From Massilia sp. H6 (GTDB lineage Bacteria; Pseudomonadota; Gammaproteobacteria; Burkholderiales; Burkholderiaceae_D), in NCBI RefSeq assembly GCF_024802625.1, contig NZ_CP103372.1:108777-172776 (forward strand): DNA of 64,000 nt, read 5' to 3'. The notes under the pieces were generated by a model that searched no databases, was not told the origin of the DNA, and was given only the letters and a program-made list of their open reading frames with translations. Positions 26,574-35,589 of the stretch are shown one piece after another; position 1 is the stretch's first letter; each line of letters opens with the position of its first letter. The position numbers and the translations under genes were made by a program.

Positions 26574-27188
26574 TCAGTAGAGAATTTTGACGTCGATTCC
26601 GGTGGCGGCGCCTGGCCGGGCCAGCTCGAGAGCCACATCGGCCGTGGTGAATGGAAGGGGCGGGTGGGCATAGGCGTCGTTGCGGATCAGCTGGCCATCG
26701 CCAGGTACCCCGTGCCAGCGCACGGCCAGGTTCGGGTATCCATTGGCCGTACCGCCGCGGTTCGTAAGGCGGAAGCTCACCCTCACGGTCCCCTCGCCGG
26801 TCGTGGCCGCATTGAAGTCTGTGATCGACACTTCTTCCGGATTCGGTGCCCGCGGGGCGACCGCGGCCGCGACCGGAATCACCGGGGCGCTCGACAAGGA
26901 CGGCGGTGTCGGCTGGGGACGCACGACCGCAAACACGAGCCCGGCTGCGGCGAGCAGAAGGCCGCCGCCGATCGCCACCCGGACTTCCCGCCGCACCAGC
27001 GGCAGCGCAAACCGGCGAGACGTCGGGCGACGGTCCGTAGGTGCCGCCGGCAGCGGTCCCTCGTCATCCAGGACCGCGTCGCGGAACTTGTACACGTCGA
27101 CACCGCACGTGGGGCACGGAAGGCTGACTTGCTCGCCTCCGAATGCAAGGGCGGACTGGTGTCCGGCGGAGCAGCGAAAGATCGACAT
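26574..27188 (-). CDS. Zinc-ribbon membrane protein, 204 aa
   Basis: The N-terminus has C6 and the pair C-P-T-C (about 25-28), a likely zinc ribbon. One membrane helix follows at about 72-88 and a periplasmic beta-rich domain at about 115-204 (VRVSFRLTNRGG). The layout is like DUF3426-type proteins, but I cannot confirm the family. It is co-transcribed with dsbC. Confidence 0.6.
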   Translation of the reverse strand: MSIFRCSAGHQSALAFGGEQVSLPCPTCGVDVYKFRDAVLDDEGPLPAAPTDRRPTSRRFALPLVRREVRVAIGGGLLLAAAGLVFAVVRPQPTPPSLSSAPVIPVAAAVAPRAPNPEEVSITDFNAATTGEGTVRVSFRLTNRGGTANGYPNLAVRWHGVPGDGQLIRNDAYAHPPLPFTTADVALELARPGAATGIDVKILY

Positions 27189-27195
27189 AGATCCT

Positions 27196-27525
27196 CTACG
27201 AATAGTTGTTCAGCACGACCGCAACATAAGCGGCGCAAACGGGGATAAGCGAAATCGACGGCCACAACATCCGGTTGAAGCCGCTCACCACGTGGTAGTA
27301 CGCAGCCAGGACCGCGAGTGCGGCCGCCTTGAACGCCACGACAGCCGGGCTGAAGCCGACGTGCGCGACCAGCCACAGGATCAAGGGATTGGTTTCCGAA
27401 CGCCCCTCGCCGGCAGCATGCAGACTGCTGTGCAGGTCGAGAACCTGAAGCAGTGCCAACAGAATGCACATGAACGCGAGCAATCGACGTTCGGAGCGCT
27501 GCAGTACAGGATCGGGGGTCTTCAC
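27196..27525 (-). CDS. DUF5658-like small membrane protein
   Basis: 109 residues from GTG 27525, preceded by GCGAGGA. It has three or four membrane helices and the pattern LLQVLDLHSSLHAAG then ETNPL, which fits DUF5658. First gene of the upstream tra operon. Its role in transfer is unknown. Confidence 0.65.
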   Translation of the reverse strand: MKTPDPVLQRSERRLLAFMCILLALLQVLDLHSSLHAAGEGRSETNPLILWLVAHVGFSPAVVAFKAAALAVLAAYYHVVSGFNRMLWPSISLIPVCAAYVAVVLNNYS

Positions 27526-27571
27526 GGTCTTCCTCGCAAAACCACGCTGTAGACGAGCTGGCAAGGAAAAT

Positions 27572-27609
27572 CTTAATTTTAGTTGACTAAAAAATCAATC
27601 AAAATTAAG
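27572..27609 (-). promoter_or_regulatory. tra promoter 1 with 38-bp AT-rich operator dyad
   Basis: CTTAATTTT (27572-27580) and AAAATTAAG (27601-27609) form perfect arms, with inner arms TTGA (27583-27586) and TCAA (27595-27598) on the same axis. A minus-strand -35 TTGATT (27602-27597) and a weak -10 lie within the dyad, so a bound protein would block transcription. The rest of the gap 27526-27818 is AT-rich with no other feature recognised. Confidence 0.65.
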
Positions 27610-27818
27610 TATTTAGCTTTTCTTACATCAAACTGGGGGTGGGTGAAGGGCAGCGTGCACGACTTGTTGAAGGATTTCATGCGCAAAAAACGGGATATGG
27701 CTTAGCAGTTCAATTGCAATTCTATAGTAGCATCAGAAACAATTGCAACGGAGTTATTACAAAAATGTTCACATTCACAACGCATTTTGTTATATGTCAT
27801 GCAAGTATTAGCGCTTAC

Positions 27819-29354
27819 TCAGATTGCATGCATTTTGGCGTCGCTGGGCGCGAGGGGGAGCAGGATTTCCACGTGCGTTCCTGCCCCGGGCCCAGTCTTG
27901 AGCTCGAGCTTGCCGGCGAAGGCGTACACCCGCTCTTTCATGCCGATGAGACCGATCCCTTCCTGGACCTTGTCCGGGTCGAAACCGACGCCGTCATCAA
28001 TGACGGCAAGACGCAGGGCGCGTTCATCCCCCTGGTCGCGTACCTGAACCATTACAATGACTTCCGCCGCCTGCGCGTGCTTGACCACGTTCGACACGCA
28101 CTCCTGGATCAGGCGATAGGCGGCGATCGCGAGTGCGCCCTCGACCTGGCCGACGTCGCCCGTCGATTTGAGCGTGAAGGCCGGCGCGCCTGGCGCCGCT
28201 TCATAGGTCTGCAGCATTTCCTCAACTGCGCCTTCCAGACCGAGCATGTCGAGCACTTCCGGCCGCAGGCGCCGGACGATTTTGCGCGCGCTGGTGTACA
28301 GCTCGGATGTCACCTTGATGATCGATTCAGCACTCTCCCGGATCACCGCGCTTTCTGCGGTAGGCGGTGACGCAGCGACCATGTCCAGGATGCGCCGGGA
28401 GCTGTACCGTGCGCCAAGCAGCGCGGCGTTGAGCTCGTCGTGGATTTCGATCGCGATACTCTTGCGCTCGTCCTCGACTGCGGAATCCACCTTCTGGATC
28501 AGCCTGCGCTTCTCGGCATCGGCCTTCAGTGCCTCGTTGCGGGAAGCCTCGAGATCGCGCGTGCGCGCCTGTACCTTGCGTTCCAGGTTGCGCTTCGCCT
28601 CATCGAGGCTGCCGGACATCTCGTTGATGGCGTCCAGGAGCTCGCCCACTTCGCCGCCGTCGTCGACGTCGAGTTGTACCGCATAGTCCCCCCCGCGGAT
28701 GTCGCGCAGTGCGCGTATGGCGGTATCCATCGGGCGATGCAGGGCCTTGCCCAGCAACGTGGCGACCCAGACGCTTGTGAACACCACCACGGCCAGCAGG
28801 AACAACTGGGAGAGGATCCGCCGCTGCTGCTTGGTTTCCGCCTGCTGCTGGGACAGGATCACGCGGACCTCGCCGATCATCTCCGTCGTCTCGGCCCTTT
28901 CTTGCTGCTCGCCGGCGAAATGCGGCGCGTCGTCGCGCCCGAAATCATCGACCGGCAACGCACGGCGATAAACGCGGGCGCCGAACACGCCCCCGTCGGA
29001 CTGGCGCGTCTCCTTTGACCGCACCGCCACTTTCAGCGTGCCGTTGGCATCCAACACCTCGATCTTGTAGATCCACTTGTCCGCTATCACAAGGCTGCGC
29101 ACGACCCGCTCCAAGTCCTTTAGGTTGCCCGAGGTAAGCCCGTATTCGCTGTTCTCGGCGACCGCTGCGGCCAGGATCTCCCCGTGCTCGCGCAGGTCCT
29201 GCCTGGCCTCGTACGGGCTGGAATTGAGGAGGTACACCAGCTCGCCGAGCGCCATCAGCATCAGCGGGATGATGGCCATGACACTGAGCCGCCAACTAAT
29301 GGATCGGTTTTTCCACGACCAGGCCCAGACACGCTTCCGGATGGCTGAGGTCAT
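27819..29354 (-). CDS. NarX/UhpB-type sensor histidine kinase
   Basis: 511 residues: membrane helix (about 22-44), periplasmic sensor (about 45-180), second helix (about 182-203), HAMP (about 205-255), coiled coil, HisKA_3 dimerisation domain with the phospho-accepting His in EIHDEL (about 304) and a HATPase domain with the N box (ECVSNVVKHA) and DDGVGFDP. It phosphorylates a NarL-type regulator, very likely the one encoded at 33398-34111 in the same operon. It lies six bases after the binding-protein gene, and its stop lies just before the tra promoter. Confidence 0.92.
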   Translation of the reverse strand: MTSAIRKRVWAWSWKNRSISWRLSVMAIIPLMLMALGELVYLLNSSPYEARQDLREHGEILAAAVAENSEYGLTSGNLKDLERVVRSLVIADKWIYKIEVLDANGTLKVAVRSKETRQSDGGVFGARVYRRALPVDDFGRDDAPHFAGEQQERAETTEMIGEVRVILSQQQAETKQQRRILSQLFLLAVVVFTSVWVATLLGKALHRPMDTAIRALRDIRGGDYAVQLDVDDGGEVGELLDAINEMSGSLDEAKRNLERKVQARTRDLEASRNEALKADAEKRRLIQKVDSAVEDERKSIAIEIHDELNAALLGARYSSRRILDMVAASPPTAESAVIRESAESIIKVTSELYTSARKIVRRLRPEVLDMLGLEGAVEEMLQTYEAAPGAPAFTLKSTGDVGQVEGALAIAAYRLIQECVSNVVKHAQAAEVIVMVQVRDQGDERALRLAVIDDGVGFDPDKVQEGIGLIGMKERVYAFAGKLELKTGPGAGTHVEILLPLAPSDAKMHAI

Positions 29355-29360
29355 GGCATG

Positions 29361-30317
29361 TCACCGCTGCCCAGGTCTGTAGGCGAAGTTGCGCGCGATC
29401 TCGTCGACCACGAGATTCAGCGAGCGCGCCACATCTTCATTAATCAATGTCCGGAAATACTTTGGAAACTGCGGTTCGGGCAGTCGTCCATTCCCGTCGT
29501 AGTCGTTGACCAGTTCCTCGAGCTGCGCGTTGATTTCCTCCACCTCCGAATAGGTGGTGGCCAGCGCGCCGGCGCGCACCAGGGCAGCCGAGAATCCGAC
29601 CACGGCCTGGCCATTCCGGTACGTGGTGAGCAGGACAGTACGCAGGTTCTCACTGTTGTACACCAGGCTGTCCGGGATCGCGAGGATTGCCGGGGCGTCG
29701 CTGGTGCGGCTGAGGATGCCGTTGATCGAATCACCTGCACCGTAGTTTTCAACCACGAGCGGCATCTTCGTTGCGGCCGCGGCACGCTGCAGCGAGGGCT
29801 CCAGGAAAGCCGTCCGTCCGCCCAGTACGACCGCAGTGCGGACCGGGCGCTTGAACAACATGCCGACCAGGCGCAGCTGCGCGGCCGGCGACGGTTCCGC
29901 ATAGATCGCTGTCGCTCCAGACCGACGCTCGCCGGCAGTTTCGATAATGGAGTGATAGACCTGGCTCGAGGTGAATACGGAAACGACCGGGCCTTCGCCA
30001 ACGTCCGCCATTACCGCCCGTAACGCCACCGGCCCCACAGCGATGACCATCGCCTTGCGGGCGGCCGGCGCCTTGGCGTCGCTGACCTGGGCACGGGGAA
30101 AGCGCCTGCGCAAGTCGGTCACGACCTTCCGGGTTGATTCGCCGCTGTCGGAAACGGCAATCACCAGGTCGCGCCGATCGCGCGTCGCCGCCGGCAGGGG
30201 GGCGGGACGTGCTGCAGCGGCGCCCATCCCCATCAGCAGCACGCCGGCGCGCGCCAACCATCGGCGGCGGGACTGCAGGTGAACGATGGCGGAAGGGCTC
30301 ATGCGGGTAGCGTTCAA
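29361..30317 (-). CDS. Periplasmic ABC substrate-binding-like protein
   Basis: 318 residues. A twin-arginine-like or Sec signal (SRRRWLARAGVLLMGMGAAAA) leads into a two-lobed fold of the ABC_sub_bind type (VVSVFTSSQVYHS, then AILAIPDSLVYNSENLR). No ABC permease or ATPase is adjacent, so it more likely feeds ligand information to the sensor kinase than transports. It sits between the TonB receptor and the kinase. Confidence 0.8.
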   Translation of the reverse strand: MNATRMSPSAIVHLQSRRRWLARAGVLLMGMGAAAARPAPLPAATRDRRDLVIAVSDSGESTRKVVTDLRRRFPRAQVSDAKAPAARKAMVIAVGPVALRAVMADVGEGPVVSVFTSSQVYHSIIETAGERRSGATAIYAEPSPAAQLRLVGMLFKRPVRTAVVLGGRTAFLEPSLQRAAAATKMPLVVENYGAGDSINGILSRTSDAPAILAIPDSLVYNSENLRTVLLTTYRNGQAVVGFSAALVRAGALATTYSEVEEINAQLEELVNDYDGNGRLPEPQFPKYFRTLINEDVARSLNLVVDEIARNFAYRPGQR

Positions 30318-30366
30318 TTGGATTCACTACACCGCAGGAATGCGGCCGGCAGCGTTCAGCAAAGGA

Positions 30367-32505
30367 TCAGTAGGACACGCGCAGCGAGGCAGCGAAGCGC
30401 GTGGAGTCGGAATAGCCGTTGACCAGCACGCGGTCGACGTCGTACACCGCTGAGGTAAGCCGGTCGCTCAGGTGACTCACCGAGAACACCGGGGTAACGG
30501 TAGCGCGTGAACCGACGCGGAAAGATTTCGACACCCTCAGGTCCTGGCGGCCGTAGCGACTTTGCGCGCCGGGTTCCCCACTCGCCCAGTACACCGACAG
30601 GCCGGCGCGCCAGCCGCTGTCGAACTTGCGTGCCAATCCGAGCAATGCGCTGTTCTTCGAATACTGGGTCCGCTCCATCGGAGTATTGCTGCGGTTATTG
30701 AGGCGTGTGTAGCCTGCGTGGCCGCTCCAGCCGTTCGCCAGGTCCAGGTCCGCCTGCACTTCGGCGCCGCGCAGCCGCACCTCGCCATTGTTCGTCGGGT
30801 TGAAGGAATCCAGGGTCAGACGTTCTGAAATCAGCCTGGACATCTCATCGTCGAACAGCTTGGCGTCGAGCATCAAACCGTATTGCGGGAAGTTCCCGCT
30901 ATAACCGACCTCGCGCGACAGCATTTTTTCGGCCGTGAGATTGCCTGCCGCCTGCGCGGTCTGAGCGAAATAGGCCGAACCGGAAGAATTGATGGGAGGC
31001 GTCATGTTCGTCGTCAGGTACGACCAGTCCGCGCGTTGCTCGATGATGTCGGGCATGCGGTCGGCCCGCGAGACCACAAAGCGAATGGTATTGTTGGCGT
31101 TCAAGCGCTGGTTGAGCGCCAGGCGCGGCGATACGGACGAACCGGTCAGCTTGTCCTTCTGGTAAAACCCGCCGGCGTTGAGGCTCGTGGAATCGAACGG
31201 CCGATACTCGGCGTTCACGAAGGCCCGCCAGGTCGTATTCGCCACTGTGCCGCCGAGGTAGGTCTGGCTCACCGCTTCATCGCGGCGCAGGCCCAACCCG
31301 CTGACCAGGCGCAACGAATTCGAGACAACATAAGTGTGCTGCAGCTCGATGTCCCGTCGGCGCTCGCGGTAGTCATTGTTGGCGTCACCGCACGTCGTTT
31401 GAAGCGCGGCGGCGCCGCGCAGCCGGATCGCAAGCAGGGCCTGCAATGCCAGGGCATTGTCCTGAGCTGTGCCGCCGCGTGGTTGGACGCCGGCGATGAT
31501 TGCCCGCACATAATCCGGGTTCGCTTTCCACAAGGCGCCAAGCTCGGGCAGGAACGCAAAGGCGGGAACGCACTCGATCCACGCCTCACGGTTCTTGTGT
31601 TCGGACTGGTAAGCCTGCACCCTGAATTCCTGGCTCGCCGACACCGTGTGCCGCCACGTGACACTCAGGTCGTTTTCCTTAAGCCGGACGTCCGGGAACG
31701 TGGTCTGGTACTGATCGCTTGCGATTTGCTCCTGATCGCTGTTCACCAGCGACAGCTGCACGTCCAGTTGATCGCGCGGGGTCAGCTCGGTCGTCGACCG
31801 CCAGCTGAACCGGTTGGTTTTTGCCGCGTCGTGGTCGGGGAAGCTGGACAGGTGGCCGAAACTGGTCACTTGATTGAACCCCTGGTTCTCCGAGTGCTCC
31901 GCCGAGCCCCGGAATCGCGTCGATTCCCCCAGACTGCCCGCGTAGCGTACGTACGCCTCTCGCTGCCCGCGTGATCCGCCGGTAACGCGCAGTGCCGCGC
32001 CGTCGGTCGCATGCGGATCCTTCGTGATGATGTTGACGATTGCCTCCATCGAATTCGGGCCGTAGGACGCGCTGTTTGGGCCCCGCGTCACCTCGATGCG
32101 CTGAATGTCGTCAATCGACACCGGCAAGGCGGTCCAGTCCACGCGTGCGAACGCCGAACGATACGCCGAAACACCGTCGATCAGCACGTTCAGGCGCCGC
32201 GGCGCGTGGATATTCGTCCCGTGGTAGTTGATACGGTACTCGCTGTTCGACAGCTGCGTTACCTGCATGCCGGGCACCAGGCGCAGCGCCTCCGGTACCG
32301 AACGCACCCCATACTTGTCGAGCATGTCCGCAGTGATGACCGTCACACTTCCCGGTACGTCTGCGATTGACTGCTTCAGCCGGGTGGGCGTGAGCACAAT
32401 CGAGACCTCGTCCGACAGAGGGTCATCGTTTGTCCCTGCGTGGGACTGGCTGCCGGCGAAAAACGAGAGCGCACCGACCGCCATCAGGCGAGAAGTTCGA
32501 TTCAT
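30367..32505 (-). CDS. TonB-dependent outer-membrane receptor
   Basis: 712 residues with a signal peptide (MNRTSRLMAVGALSFFAGSQ) and a plug domain (about 50-165) with PGSVTVITADML, IDGVSAY and the RIEVTRGPNS motif; a 22-strand barrel follows, ending in FAASLRVSY with terminal aromatic residue. A recognisable TonB box is not certain. The start is one base after the upstream stop. The ligand is unknown; context suggests signalling through the kinase. Confidence 0.92.
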   Translation of the reverse strand: MNRTSRLMAVGALSFFAGSQSHAGTNDDPLSDEVSIVLTPTRLKQSIADVPGSVTVITADMLDKYGVRSVPEALRLVPGMQVTQLSNSEYRINYHGTNIHAPRRLNVLIDGVSAYRSAFARVDWTALPVSIDDIQRIEVTRGPNSASYGPNSMEAIVNIITKDPHATDGAALRVTGGSRGQREAYVRYAGSLGESTRFRGSAEHSENQGFNQVTSFGHLSSFPDHDAAKTNRFSWRSTTELTPRDQLDVQLSLVNSDQEQIASDQYQTTFPDVRLKENDLSVTWRHTVSASQEFRVQAYQSEHKNREAWIECVPAFAFLPELGALWKANPDYVRAIIAGVQPRGGTAQDNALALQALLAIRLRGAAALQTTCGDANNDYRERRRDIELQHTYVVSNSLRLVSGLGLRRDEAVSQTYLGGTVANTTWRAFVNAEYRPFDSTSLNAGGFYQKDKLTGSSVSPRLALNQRLNANNTIRFVVSRADRMPDIIEQRADWSYLTTNMTPPINSSGSAYFAQTAQAAGNLTAEKMLSREVGYSGNFPQYGLMLDAKLFDDEMSRLISERLTLDSFNPTNNGEVRLRGAEVQADLDLANGWSGHAGYTRLNNRSNTPMERTQYSKNSALLGLARKFDSGWRAGLSVYWASGEPGAQSRYGRQDLRVSKSFRVGSRATVTPVFSVSHLSDRLTSAVYDVDRVLVNGYSDSTRFAASLRVSY

Positions 32506-32506
32506 A

Positions 32507-33388
32507 TTAGCTTGACAAGTTAGGGTAGGTAAATGCGACGAAGTGAACTGCATTGAGCGCGAAATGGGTCACGATCGCTCCCTCGACGCGTTTGCAGACG
32601 GCATAAGCCGCTGCGTAGTGCAACCCGGCCACAGTGGCCAGGAAGATCAGCAACGGTCCGCCCTTGACGTGGGCGATCCCGAACAAGACCGAAGAAATGG
32701 CGGCGGCAACAACCGCCCCGAACCGCCACTTCGACATCGCGGCGGCAAGACCGGCGTACGTGAATCCACGGAAATACGCTTCCTCCGTGACGCAAGTGAA
32801 CAGCAGGTTTGTGCCGAGGAAGAATGCCGAGTACGGTGTCCATTTGAAGTCCGGCCTGACAAAACCCAGGATGACGCCAAGGCCAAGCACGACGACGAGC
32901 GTCGACACGATCACCGGCCATACCCGCCTCAGCATGTGCAGCCAATCCTCGGCTTTGCTGATGCGTGAACAGAACACGCCAGCCAGGATGACGCCGACGG
33001 CGGCCGTGTCGAAGTTGGTACGGATGGTGTAAGCGGACGCGTCAGCGGAGAACCGCAGCTGCTCTGCCAGCACGGGATTCATGAACCCAGGGAAGCGGTG
33101 CGCCGCGAACAGCAACGGCGCCAGCCAGGTCAGGGCCAGCAACGGCACACGCACCCAGCGGTTGCTGCTCTGTTTTGCCGCGGTGGCCACTGCCGCAAAG
33201 AGTGCGAGCCAGCAGGGAGCCTGCCAGGTAAGGAATCCCGTCACGACCCCGGCGAGGCATGCGAGGGTCAGCAGCGGCACCCAGAGCCATGTGCGTGAGC
33301 CCCGCATTTCCGGTGCGGGTACCCACAAAGCCACGGCAGCAGCGGCCAGGGTGCCGAAGGTCAGGATGAACTCCAAGCTGAGCGACAT
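32507..33388 (-). CDS. CPBP (CAAX-like) intramembrane metalloprotease
   Basis: 293 residues with about eight membrane segments. Three CPBP motifs are present: EEAYFRG (about 206-212), FGIAH (about 243-247) and the C-terminal HFALNAVHF. The family acts as membrane proteases or bacteriocin-resistance factors. Placement between regulator and receptor genes suggests processing of a relay component, but that is inference. Confidence 0.88.
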   Translation of the reverse strand: MSLSLEFILTFGTLAAAAVALWVPAPEMRGSRTWLWVPLLTLACLAGVVTGFLTWQAPCWLALFAAVATAAKQSSNRWVRVPLLALTWLAPLLFAAHRFPGFMNPVLAEQLRFSADASAYTIRTNFDTAAVGVILAGVFCSRISKAEDWLHMLRRVWPVIVSTLVVVLGLGVILGFVRPDFKWTPYSAFFLGTNLLFTCVTEEAYFRGFTYAGLAAAMSKWRFGAVVAAAISSVLFGIAHVKGGPLLIFLATVAGLHYAAAYAVCKRVEGAIVTHFALNAVHFVAFTYPNLSS

Positions 33389-33397
33389 CGGTGGCCG

Positions 33398-34111
33398 TCA
33401 GAGTTCGATGAGGTGGTGCTTCGCCGCCAGCATCGTCAGTTCGGCCGGGCGCGTGATTCCGAGCTTTTCCTTGATCGCCATGCTCGCGTTCGCGACGGTC
33501 TTGACCGACAGCTTCTGGTCCTCGGCGATCTCAGCGATGGTCATCCCCTTGGCCATCAGTTTGGTGATCTCCAGCTCCCGATCGCTGAGCGACGAGAACG
33601 GGGTCTGTTCGCCCCGCACCTGTAGCTTGGCCATCCGGTCGGCGATGCGTGGCTGGAAGTACAGCTTCCCCTCGCGCGCATGCTGCACCGCGTCCGCCAG
33701 CTCGCTCTCCTCGCAGTCCTTGTTCACGAAAGCGAGGGCGCCGATGTCATAGGTCCGTTTGATGAGGGTGTGCTGATCGAACTGGCTGCAAAAGACGATA
33801 CGCGCCTTCCGGTCGGCCGCGAGCAGGTCTGCCGCCACGTCGAACCCGGTCATTTTCTCGCCAAAGCGCATATCCAGCAGGACGACGTCGGGCGTCAACT
33901 GCTGATACATCGGCACGACCTCTTCCGCGGCCTTGGCTTGGCCGACCACATCGATACCGGACTTTTCAAGCGACGTCGCAATCCCGGTCCGCACGATCTG
34001 GTGGTCATCGGCAAGCAGCACGGTCGTTCGCCTCAGCTTCTCGTTCAAGTTTGCCCCCGAAATGGCTTGGTGTCCCGTTTGCCTACCCATTGCAAATGTT
34101 TTACTACTCAT
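33398..34111 (-). CDS. NarL/LuxR-type response regulator
   Basis: A receiver domain with acidic pocket (LLADDH), phospho-Asp in VVLLDMRFG and the conserved Lys in FVNKDCE is followed by a LuxR-type HTH (SDRELEITKLMAKGMTIAEI). It begins the five-gene operon. The start at 34111 is the first after the promoter below and would leave an almost leaderless mRNA; Met at 34090 or TTG at 34048 are alternatives. Targets might include the tra promoter dyads. Confidence 0.9.
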   Translation of the reverse strand: MSSKTFAMGRQTGHQAISGANLNEKLRRTTVLLADDHQIVRTGIATSLEKSGIDVVGQAKAAEEVVPMYQQLTPDVVLLDMRFGEKMTGFDVAADLLAADRKARIVFCSQFDQHTLIKRTYDIGALAFVNKDCEESELADAVQHAREGKLYFQPRIADRMAKLQVRGEQTPFSSLSDRELEITKLMAKGMTIAEIAEDQKLSVKTVANASMAIKEKLGITRPAELTMLAAKHHLIEL

Positions 34112-34122
34112 GTGTGACGCGA

Positions 34123-34150
34123 ATTCTATCACTCTGCACTATTGGGTCAA
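34123..34150 (-). promoter_or_regulatory. Sigma70-type promoter of the receptor-kinase operon
   Basis: On the minus strand -35 TTGACC (34150-34145), a 16-bp spacer and -10 TAGAAT (34128-34123). It is divergent from the par operon promoter about 50 bp away. Confidence 0.65.
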
Positions 34151-34196
34151 AGTAAAGATTGCCCATTGTTGCTCTGCGATAAGACAACAAATTTAC

Positions 34197-34228
34197 CTCT
34201 TGACGGTCAATAGAAATCAAGCTAACAT
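34197..34228 (+). promoter_or_regulatory. Promoter/operator dyad 1, DUF1249-parA-parB-korA operon
   Basis: The dyad CTCTTGACGGTCAATAG (34197-34213) has one mismatch to the symmetric form. The -35 TTGACG lies inside the dyad; 17 bp later comes -10 TAACAT (34223-34228). As the promoter of the operon that encodes the KorA homologue itself, this would be an autoregulatory site. Confidence 0.75.
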
Positions 34229-34242
34229 GGCGACAGCTCGAT

Positions 34243-34267
34243 GGGGAACGCGTGAGCAGACGCCCCC
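34243..34267 (+). promoter_or_regulatory. Leader hairpin with GAGCAG loop, copy 1
   Basis: Stem GCGT/ACGC (34250-34253 with 34260-34263) closes the loop GAGCAG (34254-34259). An AAC bulge separates it from an outer GGGG/CCCC pairing. ACCATCATCACGTGGAG follows shortly before the ATG at 34326. Confidence 0.6.
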
Positions 34268-34268
34268 C

Positions 34269-34286
34269 GCTTTCGCGCGCGAAAGT
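34269..34286. repeat. 18-bp palindrome copy 4, in the par operon leader
   Basis: GCTTTCGCGCGCGAAAGT, first base changed, core CTTTCGCGCGCGAAAG perfect. It lies between the leader hairpin and the first gene of the operon that encodes ParA and ParB, so it is the best candidate for a centromere-like or autoregulatory site. Confidence 0.85.
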
Positions 34287-34325
34287 CATTCCGAGCATAC
34301 CGACCATCATCACGTGGAGACGACC

Positions 34326-34751
34326 ATGAAAACCGATCTGTATTCCCGCATGTATTCCCGCCTCGAGGACCTCATCCCGGAGCTCTCGAGCATTTCAGCA
34401 CCTGGGGCGTCCTTTTACGCGTCGCCCCGGTCACCGACCGACATGGCTCTTTTCTGCAGCGTTGCATCGTGCAGCGGAGATGAAGTCGAGCTCGAACTCG
34501 CCAAGGATGAAGTCGTCGGTGGGCTTGAGCAGGCGGGCCACTGGATGAAGTTCAGGATCGACCGCAAGACGAGGACCGCCCGTCTCATCGCCTGTCAGAC
34601 CGAGGCGGCATACGAAACTATCCACGGCGAAACTATTTACCCACAATCGCGCCACCTTCCGTTAAACTCGTTCGCTGTTAATTGGCTGGGTATCTTGGTA
34701 CATCTGCAATTTGCCTTTCGTACGATTGTTCCGGCCCCATCGTTCAACTAA
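34326..34751 (+). CDS. DUF1249-like protein, 141 aa
   Basis: The N-terminus YSRMYSRLEDLIPEL and the C-terminal LNSFAVNWLGILVH match the overall pattern of DUF1249 (E. coli YqiB-like), an uncharacterised small-protein family. Start ATG 34326 follows GTGGAGACGACC. It is the first gene of the partition operon, 12 bases before parA. Function unknown. Confidence 0.55.
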   Translation: MKTDLYSRMYSRLEDLIPELSSISAPGASFYASPRSPTDMALFCSVASCSGDEVELELAKDEVVGGLEQAGHWMKFRIDRKTRTARLIACQTEAAYETIHGETIYPQSRHLPLNSFAVNWLGILVHLQFAFRTIVPAPSFN

Positions 34752-34763
34752 AGGAAGCCTCTT

Positions 34764-35579
34764 ATGGCGATGAAAAGTGTAGTGTTTGCCAATCAAAAAG
34801 GTGGCATTGGCAAAACGACAAGCTCCCGGCACCAGTATTGGCATTTCGTCGAGAGGGGGATGCGCACCCTGGGTATCGACCTGGATATCCAAGGTAACTT
34901 CACCCGTACCTTGTTGAACATGGGCGCAGCGAACGGGATCGCACTGCCAGTGGACGAGTTCGGCCGGCCCAAGCTGCCAGAGGGCGTTCTACGCGCGTCT
35001 GGGCTGTTTGAGGCGGACAACAGTGATCAGCCGCTCCAAGTAGGGCCAAACGCATTCCTGATCGGCGCCGATCCGGGCATGCTCGACGTCGAGCGTGAAG
35101 ACTTGGACGAAGTAGTCGCCGCAGGCCAGAAGCGCTTGGCCGAACTCGCACAGGACTACGACGTCGCCATTATCGACACCGGGCCGTCCGTGTCGGGTCT
35201 GCTCGTCGTGGCCCTGTCAGTGGCCGACTTTGCCGTGTCGCCGTGCAAGCCCGACCGCGATGCCATCGAAGGATTGATGGGGTTCTTCACCAATGTGCGA
35301 CGAGTCGCCGAGCGTGGGACGAATCCGAAGCTTGCTTCGCTTGGTGTTCTTCCAAATCAGATCGACCGCAAACGGGCGTTTCATCGAGACACGCTAGACG
35401 AAATGCGTGCGACCTGGGGTGACGGTGTATTGCCTGTCGATCTCCCTGAGCGGGCCGCCATCGATGTCGCGAAGGATCGTCCCGTGTGGCGCACCGAAGC
35501 CGGCACCATGAGCCGCAGCGTCGCAGCCAAAGAGATGGTCGCGGTGTGCACATGCATTTCAAACCGAATGGGCTTGTAA
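34764..35579 (+). CDS. parA: ParA/IncC-type partition ATPase
   Basis: 271 residues. The deviant Walker A KGGIGKTT at residues 12-19 is followed by the switch segment IDLDIQGN and Walker B DVAIIDTGP. No N-terminal HTH, so it is the short (Ib-like or IncC-short) type. It drives plasmid segregation with the ParB encoded ten bases downstream. Confidence 0.95.
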   Translation: MAMKSVVFANQKGGIGKTTSSRHQYWHFVERGMRTLGIDLDIQGNFTRTLLNMGAANGIALPVDEFGRPKLPEGVLRASGLFEADNSDQPLQVGPNAFLIGADPGMLDVEREDLDEVVAAGQKRLAELAQDYDVAIIDTGPSVSGLLVVALSVADFAVSPCKPDRDAIEGLMGFFTNVRRVAERGTNPKLASLGVLPNQIDRKRAFHRDTLDEMRATWGDGVLPVDLPERAAIDVAKDRPVWRTEAGTMSRSVAAKEMVAVCTCISNRMGL

Positions 35580-35589
35580 GAGGTAACAA

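Noticed and set aside
6835..27525. Relaxase, coupling protein TraD and TraN in the tra region
   Set aside because: I checked each frame for relaxase, VirD4 and large Cys-rich TraN-like products and found none; they must lie outside the window if the plasmid is self-transmissible.
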